Position numbers and translations under genes: made by a program | The notes under the pieces: generated by a model | Databases searched by the model: none | Seen by the model: only the letters and a program-made list of their open reading frames with translations | What the model was told of the DNA's origin: nothing | DNA from: Ascaphus truei | Lineage: Eukaryota; Chordata; Amphibia; Anura; Ascaphidae | DNA length: 64,000 nucleotides | Direction of reading: 5' to 3' | Assembly: GCA_036426205.1 (NCBI GenBank) | Contig: CM071568.1 | Location: forward strand, 219,711,216-219,775,215 | Shown here: one piece after another, positions 34,732 through 46,319 of the stretch | How the letters are laid out: every line of letters begins with the position of its first letter | Position numbering within the stretch: the first letter of the stretch is position 1

Positions 34732-37700
34732 TTAAAGCCAGACGGAGGCATTGCTCATCCCTGGGATGTCAGTCTGGGCCAACCAAAGCGACCAGACTTT
34801 TTGGAAATTTGAGCCAGTGTCGTTGACCAAACTTGTCAATTTTTCCATCTGGCAAGCAAACCAAATTCTGTTTCGAATTTTATCTATTGATGGAATTGCG
34901 TTCTGATTCCACAATGCTGCGGTCTCGCACCTCATCGCCGTAGCAAAGTGTGCTATTAATTTATTTCCTGATCTAGATACCTCATCCGTGGGCTTACCAA
35001 ATAGGAAAACCCATGGGTCTAGTTGAATTTTGAGGCCCAAAAAGATCCTCTGTAGCCAATCTCTGATGTGTGTCCAGATGGGTATGAGTCGTGGACAAGA
35101 CCACAGCATATGTACCAGATCTCCCTTTTCCCCGCACTGTCTGGGACAGAGCGGGGAAGCACCCGCGATGAATTTTGCCAATCTAACTGGGGTGAGATAC
35201 CACCTCATTAATACTTTATATAAGTTTTCCTTCAATGTCGTACAGATCGAGCTACTGGCCGCAGCTTTAAAGATCGCTGTCCAGTCTTCATCTTCTAACT
35301 GTCCTGTCAGGTCTGTCTCCCATTGTGTCATGAACCTTGTTTTATGTGGGCCGTCGGTGTCCATCCTGACCACTTCCCCGTATAGAGCAGAGATGAGTCC
35401 CCATGTATCGGTTCCCAGATCACAGAGCTTCTCAAAATTAGTTAGTGGTGGTCTATTTAAGTGTTTGGTGTAAAATGCCCGGACCTGGAGTTATCTAAGG
35501 AATTCTGTGTTAGGTAGGTCCGTTTCTGACTGCAAAAGCTCAAATGTTTTGATCGTGTCTCGCCCCTCCAGGTCTTTTAGCCTTCTCAGCCCCAAGTTTT
35601 GCCAACGTGTGAAGTTCTTACCGACTAGCCCTGGAGCGAAGTCTGGATTTCCGTATAGGGGGGTCATCAGAGTATGTTTTGAGGTTAATGAGTGATTATT
35701 TTTAGCCGCCTCCCAGACCGATAGTGAGTTAAGCACCGAGATCAGTGGATCCCTTCTTTTAATCTAGATTTAGGATACCAAATTAGGTCCTTAAGCTCCA
35801 GCGGGGCGCACACCTCCCTCTCCAGTGCCACCCATCGCCTCAGCTCTGGATCACCATGCCACTGTGTAATTTGGCATAATTGTGCCGCTTTATAATATGC
35901 CATCAAGCTCGGTACTGCCAAACCCCGAGTTTCCCTAGGTCTTTGCATAATTGACATTTTTACCCGCAGTGTTTTGTTTTTCCAAATGAATTTTGTAACT
36001 GCATTCTGGAATTCTTTAATGTCTGATCTCACTACGGGTATCGGAAGAGTTTGGAACAGGTACAGTACAGTATTCGAGGGAGGAGGTTCATTTTCACACA
36101 ATAGATTCTGCCAATCCAGGATATTCCGTATGCAGACCAATCTTTCAGTTCTTTTGTGAGGGCTCTTAGTAGCCTTGGATAGTTCTCTTGATATAGATTG
36201 GAGCTATATTTGGTTAGGTATATCCCTAAGTATTTTATAGCTTTGGGCTGCCATTTAAACTGAAAATTAATTTCTAATAATTTCTCCATTTCTCGTGGGA
36301 TATTTAGATTCAGCGCCTCCGATTTAGATTGATTTATCTTAAATCCGGAGATTCTGCTAAATGTTTCCAGTAGCGCAAACAGATTGGGTAACGAGGTAAG
36401 CGGCTTTGCCAGAGACAAAATAATGTCATCTGCATATAGAGCGATTTTATGCTCTTGGGAGTGAATTTGTATTCCTAAAATATCAGGATTGCGACATATG
36501 TGCGCCACTAACGGTTCCACGCATAGGGCGAACAACAAGGGCGAGAGTGGGCAGCCCTGTCTGGTCCCGCTTTTAATTTTAAACAACTCTGACGGAAAAC
36601 TCTGATGGACCACCTAGGCAGTCGGAGTTGTGTATAATGCTTTTATTGCCCCTAGAATTTTATCTCCAAACCCGAATGCTTCAAGCGTGGACTCCATGTA
36701 TGGCCAGTCAATTCTGTCAAAGGCCTTCTCTGCGTCTAAACTTAATACTACCCCTCGGATCCCGTTGGCATTGATGAAATTAATGATATCTATTATCCTT
36801 CTAGTATTGTCGGCCGCTTGTCTGTCTCTAATAAAGCCAACCTGGTCCGGGTGGATAAGCCTTGGCATGATCGAGCTCAATCTATTGGCCATAATTTGGA
36901 TTATATTTTAACGTCTGAATTAATTAATGATATCGGCCTATAGCTTTGACAGTTTGTAGGATCTTTGTCCTTCTTATGAATTATAGATATCGACGCCTGG
37001 AGCATCTGGTCCGAGAAGGGTTCCCCCGCCAATACTCCGTTGAATAACCTGAGCATGTGCGGTGCAGGGACCTCTAGAAATTTTTTATAATATAAATTAG
37101 AAAACCCATCTGGTCCCGGGGCCTTAGAGGGTTTGAGATTCTTGATAACCGCGGTCAGTTCCTCCAGAGTGAAATCAGTCTGGATTGCCTCGCTCTCTAG
37201 TCTGCTCAGCCCAGGTAAGGCTGCCTCCTTTAAGAAGGTCTGTAATAATTTGTTTGTTTTTGGGTTGTGTGTCACCTTCTCCCCATTATATAGCTGTTCA
37301 TAATATAGTCTAAACTCTTCCACTATACGTTTGGGGTTGGATGTCTTTTCCCCCGATTTGGTTGTGATGGCCTGTATATTATAGCTTGGTTGCCTATTAC
37401 GAATCCTGTTAGCTAGCATAGTGTCCGGCTTGTTGGCTTTTTCAAAAAATTTCCTCTTGGTCCAGCTCAGGTCCCTCTCGGCCTGGGAGGTGAGGAGGAG
37501 GTTAAGTTCTATCCTTACATCCCTCAGCTCCTTGAGAATGTCCTCTCCACCTGATCGGCTATGTAGTGTAGAGAGCTCATGTAACCTCTTGTATAGATGT
37601 GTCAATTTCGATTCCCTCTGTCTTTTACGTCTAGCTGCGAGACTAATCAGCGTTCCTCGCATTGTGGCCTTGTGAGCCTCCCACAGTGTAGTGTGAGATT

Positions 37701-38896
37701 CCACCGTGCCTGCGTTTATGACAAAAAATTGCCTAATCTCGTCTTTGACTATCTGTGCCAATTCAGGGATCTTGATCAGGGACTCATTTAATTTCCAGTT
37801 TGCTCCCGGGCTAATCGGCCTAATTTGAGTGCATTTTAGCTCAATCGGTGCATGGTCCGACCATGATATGTCATTGATTAGAGTGTCGGAGATTTGTGGG
37901 ACCATTCTGCTCGACACAAAGAAGTGGTCTAGTCTGCTGTAGCTGTCGTGGGGTGTGAATAAAATGTGTAGGTACGCTCACCCGGGTGTTGTTCCCGCCA
38001 TATGTCCTCTAAACATCCCCGTCTCAGCCCTTCTAGTAGCCCTATAGTCTCTGGTTGTCTCGCTTTCTCCTGCCTCAGAGATCTGTCTATTCGAGGGTCT
38101 AAAACCTTGTTGAAATCTCCTGCTAATATTATATTTCCGGATGCCCATTTTTGTAGCTTGAGAAAGAACTCTGCAAAGAACTGAGGGTCTTTTTCACATG
38201 GGGCATACTGCTGCGGCCAAGTTTATTCGAGCATTTGCCCGTTCTTGGCCGCAGCAGTAGCCTGGCGCGCGCCCGAGAGTGACGGGCGCGCGCCGAAGCA
38301 GCGGAAAAGCGCCCTCCGATCGGGGCGCTCTCCCTACCGCTGCCGGGTCCGCCGGGTCCCCCGGAACCCCCTGCCGCTGTCCCGCGATCGCGGGACACCA
38401 GGGCTCCCTCGGGGAGCCCCTGGACGCGTGTGCAGGGGGCGCATGCTCCCGAAGACGCGTGACCGCGCGTCTATGACGCGCGGCACGCCGAGGGGCGGCC
38501 ACTAGCAAGCCGGGAAATCTCCCGGCTTGCGGATCTGGCCGCAGTGTGATAAAGTGTGTCGGTAGTGTATACGCACGCCAAGGTTACTCTGCATTGCTGC
38601 AGTGTGCCCACCAGTATAATATATCTACCTTCTGGATCACGTTTTATTTTTTCCATCTCAAATGGGACTCTGTTATGAAGTAGAATAGCAACTCCTTTTT
38701 TCTTTTCCTTGGCTGAGGCAAGATAAAATTTCCTAAAATGTTTGTCTATAAACCCTGGGTTTTTGTTGGCGCAGTAGTGTGTCTCTTGTAGGAAAAGAAC
38801 ATCTGTTTTCCTGCGTTTAAATTCTGCAAAGGCGATTCTACGTTTTTGAGGGGAGTTGAATCCCTTAACATTCTGTGATATAAACGTCAATGCCAT
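34732..38896 (-). pseudogene. L1 ORF2 (endonuclease and reverse transcriptase), few breaks
   Basis: Begins ATG GCA at 38896 with the endonuclease (TFISQNVKGFNSP, LFLQETHYC) and resumes beyond the 360-bp insertion at 38209-38568 with the AGDFN and SDHAPIELK motifs. RT follows: QSYRPISLIN (about 36925), DAEKAFDRIDW (about 36725), GTRQGCPLSPLLF (about 36565) and ALYADDIIL (about 36420). The C-terminal Cys/His motif CPRQCGEKGDLVHMLWSC is at about 35150-35090. Breaks are an in-frame TAG near 36615, frameshifts near 36900, 36110 and 35740, and the insertion. The protein nicks target DNA and copies L1 RNA. Confidence 0.88.
38209..38568. mobile_element. GC-rich palindromic insertion in L1 endonuclease
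   Basis: 360 bp flanked by ATAC (38205-38208 and 38569-38572) interrupts ORF2 within a VYAP codon run. It holds inverted TGCGGCCA/TGGCCGCA near both ends and several hairpins: CTGCTGCGGCCAAG with CTTGGCCGCAGCAG at 38210-38263, GGCGCGCGCC at 38270-38293, CCCGCGATCGCGGG, and AGCCGGGAAATCTCCCGGCT near 38508. It is strongly CpG-rich against an AT-rich background. A non-autonomous DNA transposon is inferred; the family is not recognised. Confidence 0.55.
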
Positions 38897-40056
38897 GTGT
38901 GTTTATATAGTGAGTCTTTGTGAGTGTAATGCGTTTGTTTCCTACCCGTGCCTTGAATTCTCTGCAGGTGTCGGTAGTGGTATTGCTGGTCTCGTGCCGC
39001 CAAGCTGCCTCCTTTTGGGATACCTTTGGGAGGGGAAGGGAAACACATAGGGGAGTGACAGGGAACATGAAGCCTTGTAATGCATACAACGGAAACCATC
39101 TTGGTCCTAATTGACCTGTGGTTTACTGCCTGGGGATGCCGCTCGTACTCCGGATGTTCCCACTTTTCCGTCCAGGACTGTGGGGGACATTCCAGACCAC
39201 GGATTCCCAGGTCTTTGACTGGGCTGTGGCTTAAGGCCGCAGTCCAGCCCCAGGGGCACATGCCAACAGGTGGGGGAGAGGGCAAACATCCGCCCCCCCG
39301 CCGGCAGCGCAAACATTATATTTTAACAACTAGAATATGAACAGTGTTTTCGTACTCAACTATGCATTATACTGTCAATAATGATACTGTGTTTGTTGCA
39401 ATCCGCTAACCTGTAAAGACTATAACTGGCTACCCTTAACTGATTTAACTATCTGAGCTTAACCCTTTTCCCTATCGGGGGAATGCGCGCACCCCCTCGG
39501 GGAACCCCCCCTCCCTCAACGGCCCCCCCGACCCCTGCCTCCGCCTCTCAGTCTCGAGTCCTTCTTTGTCCCTCTCCGCAGGCGCTGTCGCTGACATCAG
39601 TTCCTGGTCGACGGGATCTCGCTAGGGACCGCCCTCCGACGTCATCCGGGGCTCGTGTGCACAACTTCCTGTGATCAGCCGAGGAAGCAGGCGTGTCTTG
39701 GAGGTGGAGCCGACTGGGGCTCCTCATTTTCGCGCCCAAATGTCATCCGCCATTCTGTTTCCGCGCTTCTCCTCCAGATTATCCCGCGGATCATCTCAGG
39801 AAGCCTTTTGGTGAGTGTTAAAAAGTTTTATTTTCCTCCTCCTCCTTTTTTTTTTTTTTCCCCAGCCACTTCTATATCTTCCGCCGGAGCTTGGCTGTCC
39901 GGATCCGGACCGTCAGGAGGGGGCGGAGGGGCCCCCCACTTGCACTCTTACTTCGGGCAGTGCTCGGTGAGGGGAACTGGCTCAGCTTTAATTATAACGA
40001 GGGTAGTAACGATAACTGGTAGTTCTGGTAGAGCTGAAAAGCCGGGTACATGGCCC
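38897..40056 (-). other. L1 inter-ORF spacer, 1.16 kb
   Basis: No continuous frame bridges ORF1 and ORF2. The part at 39480-39780 is GC-rich with promoter-like CpG content, and a 14-base T-run is at 39847-39860. L1 spacers are usually tens of bases, so this is long. It may be an insertion or family-specific sequence. Confidence 0.5.
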
Positions 40057-41024
40057 TCATGCTGGTCTTGAAGGTCCTGGCTTGTTTTGGCGCTGTCCAG
40101 TTGGTGGGCCTACTTTTTCCCATTCATTCCGCCCGGGTGGGCGCCCTACAGGGGTTTCCGTTTGTGGAAGGGCATTGGGGATACCCAATTTTTTCATGAA
40201 ATCCGGGCCATCTGCAAGGTGCTTAAGTACATGGGACCGGCCGTTTTGCACCACAATCAGGGCAAAGGGAAAGGCCCATCGATACCTTATATTTTTGTCT
40301 CTTAGTATTCTGGTAACCGGTTGGAGGGCCTGGCGTCTTGTCAGTGTGATCGGGGAAATGTCCTGATATATGGCCATTTCTATTCCCTCAAATTTCACTG
40401 TTGGGGTGGCTCTTGTGATTTTGCAGATTTCTGCTTTTGTGGTGAAGTGGTGAAGTGGTGCAGAATTACGTCTCTGGGTGGATTGTTAGGTAGTGGCCGG
40501 GCCCTTAATGCTCGGTGGCACCGGTCCATGACCAGCCCCGCTTCTGTTTTCCCCGGCATTATGGAGGTCATCCAGCGATTCAGCAACATTTCGGGGTCTA
40601 GGATCTCCTCAGGGATCCCCCTAACCCTAAGATTGTTGCGTCTATCGCGATTTTCGCTGTCCTCATGGCGTTCCTCCAGCTCCGCCACTTTTCTCTCGAG
40701 GATGGTGACCATGGTATCCGTTTCAGTCTGACATCGGGAAGACTCCTCCATTTTCTCCTCCAGATCGTGCGTGCGGGTCCCAATGCTAAGTATGTCTTTT
40801 CTTAGGTGATCCACTTCTCCGCGGAAAAAAGGTTTTAGATCGGAGAGGAGCTGAGCAATTTCTCTCTTCAATGCACCTGTCGGCTCATCTGTTGCCATTT
40901 CCAGCTCCGGAGCGGAATCTGAGTCAGACGCCGCCATGCTGTCCGTCTCCCTTGTCTTTTTTGCCCCCACAAAGTAGGTGCGTACATCCACCTTCTGTTT
41001 GGATTTTTTCCTTGTCGCCGCCAT
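40057..41024 (-). pseudogene. L1 ORF1 (RNA-binding chaperone), one frameshift
   Basis: 209 codons (41024-40395) plus 113 codons in the next frame (40398-40057); together about 322 residues, the usual L1 ORF1p length. Order: basic N-terminus (RKKSKQKVD), acidic Ser-rich linker, coiled coil (about residues 55-125), RRM-like domain with RRNNLRVRGIPEE, then the C-terminal domain with ILRDKNIRYRWAFPFAL. ORF1p coats L1 RNA as a trimer. The two frames overlap by four bases, so a single indel explains the break. Confidence 0.85.
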
Positions 41025-41176
41025 GTATTTTATTGCTGTATGTTTAGTTCTAGCGGTTCCCGCAATTTAAATGTGCTTATGTTGAGTTTTGCAGTTTTAT
41101 TTATTTAATTATTGCCGGCGGGTATCGGAGCGCTCAGTTCAGGCTGCCATCTCCGTTCCCGTCGCGCATGCGCCTC

Positions 41177-41935
41177 ATGTTCGGTATCATTAATGAAATT
41201 AATTGAATACCAAAGTGATAAACTCACTACTGTGAAAACAGATTTGAGAACACATCTGGACGACTTAGATAAGTGGAAAGACAATACAGATTTTATAGCA
41301 TCTGAGAATAAATTACAACAGAACATTGACAAATTTATTAAAGAACTAAAAGAACGGAAATCCAAAAAATTTCAGCGAGACAGTAGAGATTATGAAGGTG
41401 GTAAAATCTATAGGCATCATTTTACGAATAAAAAAACGAAATTTCCGGCCTCAACAGACTGGGACGCCTCTAATGACGAAGGTGACGGTAGTGAAAGACC
41501 AATAAATAGACCCGATCTAGACCACCTACATTTTTTAGAAACAGGCCCAAATTATCCCCTTTTCACAGAAAAGGGAAAACCAGACGAGGCCAAAAAGGAC
41601 TGGTTAAGAGACAGGAACGTTTGGGCTTAAAGAGGCAGGTCAAGATGTCACTACAGGAGGCGCAGGTAGATACTCTCAGCCTAAATATTAATCAAGTTAT
41701 TAATTTATCAGATAAAACATTGACCGTTGATCAGGTTAGTGCCTTAAATAAGGGTTTGTCATTTTCCCCATCAGAGGACTTTCACATCTGCGATCGGGTT
41801 AAGGACACTAACCTTTTTGGGAGGAAACTCCTACTTCATAAATACTTTAAGAGACGTGAAATGTTTAAACTAAAATCAGAGGGTCTTATGCATTTAGACC
41901 AACTGCATATTGACAATATGAGTGTAACGACTCAG
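41177..41935 (+). pseudogene. PLE N-terminal coding fragment, 3' of L1 insertion
   Basis: Continues the 34020-34337 frame: MKLIEYQSDKLTTVKTDLR matches the coiled-coil region of the other PLE (LIMEQQVKHL and on), then KKFQRDSRDYEGG and SDKTLTVDQVSALNKGLSF (pre-RT region, compare the ILTEDETKVISKGL-like stretch near 26400). There are two long open pieces (172 and 165 codons, 41112-41630 and 41621-42118), one frameshift apart. It stops before the RT domain, where C-rich unrelated sequence begins, so the element is 3'-truncated here. Confidence 0.8.
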
Positions 41936-42559
41936 GAGATTCCTTCCTCTTCCTCTCCCTCTCTCCCATCTCCCGTTACCCTTTCTGTCCCTTCTCACTC
42001 CTCTCCTTCACCGTCTACCTCTCTCACCTTGCTGCAGCGCGTTCCCCGCAGGTCTCGCGTACCTACGCGTTCCCACAGTCCCTGCCATAATCCTCCCCGC
42101 TGCCTCTCCCCGCGGTAGCTCCCTTACCTTCCCCTGTGGTGCCATCCGTCCCGTTACCTCCTCCGCCGGTGGTGCCCGCACCGCGGTGTTCCGCACGCCT
42201 AGTGACGCGTCCGGTGCGCGCGCCCACTCAGCCCACGGGGGACGCCCGTGCCACCTCCTCTCTGCCCTTGCTGGCCATCGCATGGGCACAGGCCTCACCC
42301 ATGTTTCCCTCTGCTTGGCTCCGTCCCCCTTCTGCTACCTTTCCCTGCTCCGTGCGAGCTGCACCTGTGTTGCAGTCTGTGCGCTGGCATTCCCAGCTTA
42401 CAGGGGCCGCGCGCACAGACTCTCCTTATCAGGATTTCCCTGTCTCCGCCTCCCAAGCTGTTCAGGCCATTCCCATGACTGCCTCTTCTGTCTCCTCCTC
42501 TTCTCTCCCTAACCTATCACTAGCTTCTCACTCGCGTGTGTGAAGAGCTCCCAGGCATT
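41936..42559. other. C/T-rich, CpG-containing unassigned stretch
   Basis: Pyrimidine-rich runs (TCCTCTTCCTCTCC and similar) and CGCG-containing words. Open frames here have a low-complexity Ser/Pro composition and are not convincing genes. It resembles an LTR U3 or LINE 5' UTR in composition. It lies between the PLE truncation and the Tx1 element; no terminal repeats were identified. Confidence 0.4.
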
Positions 42560-43052
42560 TGGTAAGGAATCAGCTTTCTTCTTTCTTGATTTGTTATATT
42601 TTGCTGTGGATCTGTGGCGGAGTATACTGTGAGTATACTGTGAGTTTTTAGAGGGTTTTGGGTGCTATTTCAGGTTTAAAAACCGTTTTTGGTTTTCACC
42701 CAGAGGCTGCAGTGATTCAACCCAGCAAAGCTACACTGTGGCTGGCTGGAAACTGTAGTCTCAACCCCTCTCACCTCACCCACCCCTGGTTGTTTCTTTT
42801 TCTTCTAATTTCACCTTAATTTAAGCCTGATTTCCTTTTGTCATTTGCATTTTTGGGAGCTCTGTGTCTTACTTTAAGACCTTCAATATTGTGGTGTGGT
42901 TTCTTGTAAGAGAGAGAGTTAAATAATAAGGGGAGAAAAGAGAAGATTACAGCAGGTTTTAAAAAGCTGTTTTTCTTCCCCTCCCTGTGCAGAGATAGTT
43001 AATTGGTTCTTAAAGGGACAGTTTCCTCTCTGCATCTCTCTCCCTAAGCACT

Positions 43053-44864
43053 ATGTCCTCCCCTTACTTAGAGGCTTATTTTATCATGCCTGGGGGGAAT
43101 AGGACTAGTGCAGCAACGGGGGCCACGCCTGGACATCGTACCCCAAAAACTGGGGCCCCTAGGATCAATAACCACAGCCCTAGGCCTGGTACATCCAGTG
43201 CCCTGGCCACACCTCCCCCGGCTCCTGTTGTCAGTTTAACCCCTGCAGTCCCAGTTCCAACATGGGTGCAGGTGGCAGCTGCAGGCGTTGACTCGAGCAA
43301 CAACAACGCTGGGACCACGCCCGGTGTGAGCAGGAAGCTTGGGGTGAGGTGCCCAATGTCACCTGGCCTGAACATGGAGATCTATGTGAGGGCTGTGGCA
43401 GACGTTGTGGGTCCCTCTGCTGTGGTGGAGGCCAGCAAGATGTATGGGAGGGGCATTTTCTTCCTCCGTACGCTGGCTGCCACCCATACACTGGTGCAGA
43501 AAGGCATCAGTGTAGGGGGGACCTACATCCCCATAGAACCCATGGAGGGGTTAGGCACAAAAATCATCCTGTCCAATGTGCCCCCCTTCATCCCAGACAG
43601 CCTCATGCGCCCACGCCTGCAAGCCCTGGGAGATATTAAATCTCCCATAACAAAAATGCCACTGGGCTGCAGGGATAGAGCGCTGAGGCACGTGCTCTCA
43701 TTTAGGCAGCAGGTACAAGTGCTGCTTCAGGGGAGCACAGAATATGTGGAGGGTTCTTTTGGGGTGCCCTACAAGGGCATAACATACACCATGTACTATG
43801 GCACGGAGGGGGTAAGGTGCTATTTGTGCAAGGAGCTGGGGCACACTCGTAGGAGTTGCCCCAAAGGGAATAGACATCCCACTTCAGCTCCTGCACCCGC
43901 CCCTCCCTCTGCCAAGACACCCGGTGCCGCTGTGCCCACCACAGCGGGGCCCTCGAGGGCCCAGGTCCCTCCAGGGACCGCAAGAGATGTCGCTGTCCCA
44001 TCCCGAACAGTGACGTCTGTACCTCTCCCCAAAGAACAGAGGGAGAAGGAAAAACCCTCTAGGGCCCAGGTCCCCTCTGGGACTGCAGGAGATGTCGCTG
44101 TCCCATCTTGAACAGTGACGTCTGCGCCCACCACAGCGGGGCCCTCGGGGGCCCAGTCCCCCCCTGGGACCGCAGGAGATGTCGCTGTCCCATCTCGAAC
44201 AGTGACATCTGCGCCCACCACAGATGGGTCCTCGGGGGCCCAGGTCCCCCCTGGGACCGCAGGAGATATCGCTGCCCCATCTCGAGCAGTGACATCTGCA
44301 CCTCTCCCTGGGGAGCGGAGGGAGGGGGTCGCCCTGGAGCAGCCAACCTTCTGTTTTCGCTGTCCCCCCCCTTGGAGTAGACACCCTGTGCCGCGGCTAG
44401 CAACACCCACCGGTGGCAGGTCACCTCTTGTCCCATGTTCCTCCCTTGGACCGCCGGATTGTCGCGTCCCCGTTCGAGCATTGACACATCTGCACCTCTC
44501 CCCTGGAGTGGGGCGATATAGGGGTGAGTGTCGCCCGGAGCGGCCCACCCTCGTTTGTCACTGTCCCCCCACCGGAGTAGACAAAACCCGTACCCCGGCC
44601 AAACTCCCACCACGGCAGCCCTCAGGGGCCCAGGTCCAGAATTGTCGCTGCCCCCATCTCGTGCGTGACGTCTGCCACTCTTCTCCCAGGAAAAAGATGA
44701 GAAGAACAATTTTACCTGAAGAAGTCACCCCTCTGTTGTCGCTGTCTCCCCCCCAGGAGCATCCACCCTTCCCCCAATGTATGCAACCGTACAGGCGCGG
44801 AAGAGGTGGGCGGCCTCCTGCTGACGAGAGCAGTAACCCCTTTTTTGGGAACTCAATCCCCTGA
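43053..44864 (+). pseudogene. Tx1 LINE ORF1, Gag-like zinc-knuckle protein with C-terminal repeats, one nonsense codon
   Basis: Opens at ATG 43053 and stops at TGA 44109-44111, but the same frame continues open to 44864; about 603 codons in all. The N-terminus is Pro/Thr-rich. Residues ~90-250 form a conserved domain (MYGRGIFFLRTLAATHTLV, KIILSNVPPFIPD). A CCHC zinc knuckle CYLCKELGHTRRSC is at 43819-43860. The tail consists of 29-residue tandem repeats (43936 to about 44320). The stop lies where repeat units otherwise read CGA: a C-to-T change at a CpG. The protein is expected to bind element RNA. 43053 is the first ATG of this frame in the annotated stretch; a later ATG (43086) is also possible. 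Confidence 0.8.
43936..44320 (+). repeat. 87-bp in-frame tandem repeat in Tx1 ORF1
   Basis: About four units begin with CCCACCACAG or CCTCTCCC and contain GGGCCC, CAGGAGATGTCGCTGTCCC and CAGTGACGTCTG (unit starts near 43936, 44023, 44126 and 44213). Spacing of clean units is 87 bp, that is 29 codons, so the frame is preserved. Degenerate remnants (GACGTCTGCC, TTGTCGCTGCCCC) extend to about 44690. Translation gives GDVAVPSRTVTSAP-type units. Confidence 0.8.
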
Positions 44865-46013
44865 GATGCGAATCAAAAAACTAGAACAATAGGGTGATTG
44901 AGGAGGGCGAGGGGTAACCGTAGTAGTTCACGCCTCAGAAGTATCAAAGCGGATGCAACCAGCAATTCCGCACAGGTGGTCCTGGTCCGGCCCCAGGTTG
45001 ATTAGCCGGTAAGCCGGACCCCATACATCTCAGTTCCCCCCCCCCCTCGAGATCTGGAGGAATGCAGGAGGAGGTACCCGGCGTCCGCTGGGTGGAAGAA
45101 TCAAAGTGCTCAACAAAATAGGTTTTGCTCCTAGAAATGGACGGGTGGGAGCCTTCCAACAACCCTCCCAGTTGTAGAACATCCCCCGGGGGACTTGTTT
45201 CGTGTAATGCTGCCGCGTACCACCAGTTGGTCATTCGGGGAACTCGGAAGGTCGTGCCAGGATCCCCCTCTAGCTGTGCCCCTTCGGGTGGCATAACTGA
45301 GGCTGAGCCCCCGGTTTTTGTCACGCATAGAGGGATTGGGCTAGGGCTGACCCCCCTGGTTGGGGGTTTGGCGGATGGAGCCGGGGGAGAACCGGATGGG
45401 GTGAGGGTGTTTGTTTTAGCGAGCAACTTCATTATGCATCTGGGAGAGTGCAGTATGTCTAGCTTCCTGGGTGAGGGCGTTTTGGTCGGTGCACTTTGTT
45501 GGGAGGCGACTGCTGGCTGGACCCTCCCTATTGAGGTACTGATCGAAAGTGCCCTCCCGCATTAATGCCGAACGGCCGTGGAATCAAGTTTGTTCGCATG
45601 GTGGTAGAGGAACAAGGAGGGCACGCATCCTTCGGCCCCGAGTGACACTAGGAACTGCTTACCTCCGCCATACCCCACCAGCTACCCTGAACATCCCCCC
45701 CCGGGTTGAGTGAGGATATAGTGACCCCCTCGTGGAAAACACCAAGGAGTGACAACCACTCTAAGGGCTGATCACAAGAGGCCCCACAGGGAAGAGCGTG
45801 GTGGTTTTGATTTTTCAGTCAAGAGGATTTCGGTGGAGTGGGGCTCCATGAGAGTCCTCTGGCACCGGAGGTGAGCGGTGGATCTTTACACCCGTTATCC
45901 TGCCCGGACTAGAGTGTTTCCTGGAGACCCTCTTGCAAACCACGAACAACGAAGGTTGCAGTTTGGCCCTTGGAAGGTGAAGTATGTCCGTCGGTCATTC
46001 TGCCACTGCTATT
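44865..46013 (+). other. Tx1 inter-ORF or ORF2 5' region, not resolved
   Basis: A GC-rich stretch with open pieces on both strands (for example 45125-45565 on plus and 44944-45432 on minus) that I cannot match to a domain. A pyrimidine-poor G run and a CCCCCCCCCTCGAG are present near 45039. It lies between the ORF1 end and the endonuclease. Confidence 0.4.
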
Positions 46014-46286
46014 TTAGTATACATCAGGGCTAACCACCGGCACAAAATCGCTCTGGGCCTTATACATCTTCGTGTCCTGACATTCATAAAATTGAGCGAT
46101 GACTGACAATAAGGCTTCTCGGGTGTAGCCCCTTGAGCGCCTTGGAAAAGCAAACTCATGATTAATCCAATGCTTTGAGCATCGTACAATTAACGTGAGT
46201 GCTGAAAGGCGTTGTTCAAGGGTTCCGGTACTTTCCTTTTTACAGAGGAAAGTATCTGTGAGTTTCCTGACAGTAAACCCATACAA
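46014..46286 (-). other. 90-codon orphan ORF in place of Tx1 endonuclease N-terminus
   Basis: On the minus strand an uninterrupted 90-codon frame begins MYGFTVRKLTDTFLCKKEST; the peptide is mixed in composition with several Cys, Trp and Arg, not low complexity. I do not recognise it. The plus strand here should encode the start of the endonuclease with a QETH motif, but no such codons are present between 46000 and 46300. So a deletion plus foreign insertion is inferred. GC content is lower than in the flanks. Confidence 0.35.
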
Positions 46287-46319
46287 CTAACCCGATAGGC
46301 GGAAGCCAGCTGCCTCTGG

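Larger units (their letters stand above)
34338..41176 (-). mobile_element. Full-length L1 LINE insertion
   Basis: 6,839 bp bounded by a perfect 15-bp target duplication, ATGTTCGGTATCATT (34323-34337 and 41177-41191). The 3' poly(A) appears as a T-run at 34338-34349. The 5' end on the minus strand is GC-rich and CpG-containing (41176-41030), consistent with an intact 5' start. It contains ORF1 (41024-40057) and ORF2 (38896-34732) with few breaks, so it is relatively young. It lies inside, and is therefore younger than, a PLE coding region. Confidence 0.92.

Noticed and set aside
38194..38508. Overlapping open frames on both strands in the GC-rich insertion
   Set aside because: High CpG content removes stop codons; peptides are Arg/Ala/Pro-rich and unlike any family.
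42008..42543. Several 60-135 codon frames in the C/T-rich block
   Set aside because: Low-complexity Ser/Pro composition on both strands; no motif and no consistent start.
44108..44709. Long open frames on the minus strand of the Tx1 ORF1 repeats
   Set aside because: They are produced by the 87-bp GC-rich tandem repeat and mirror the sense frame; no domain or start context.
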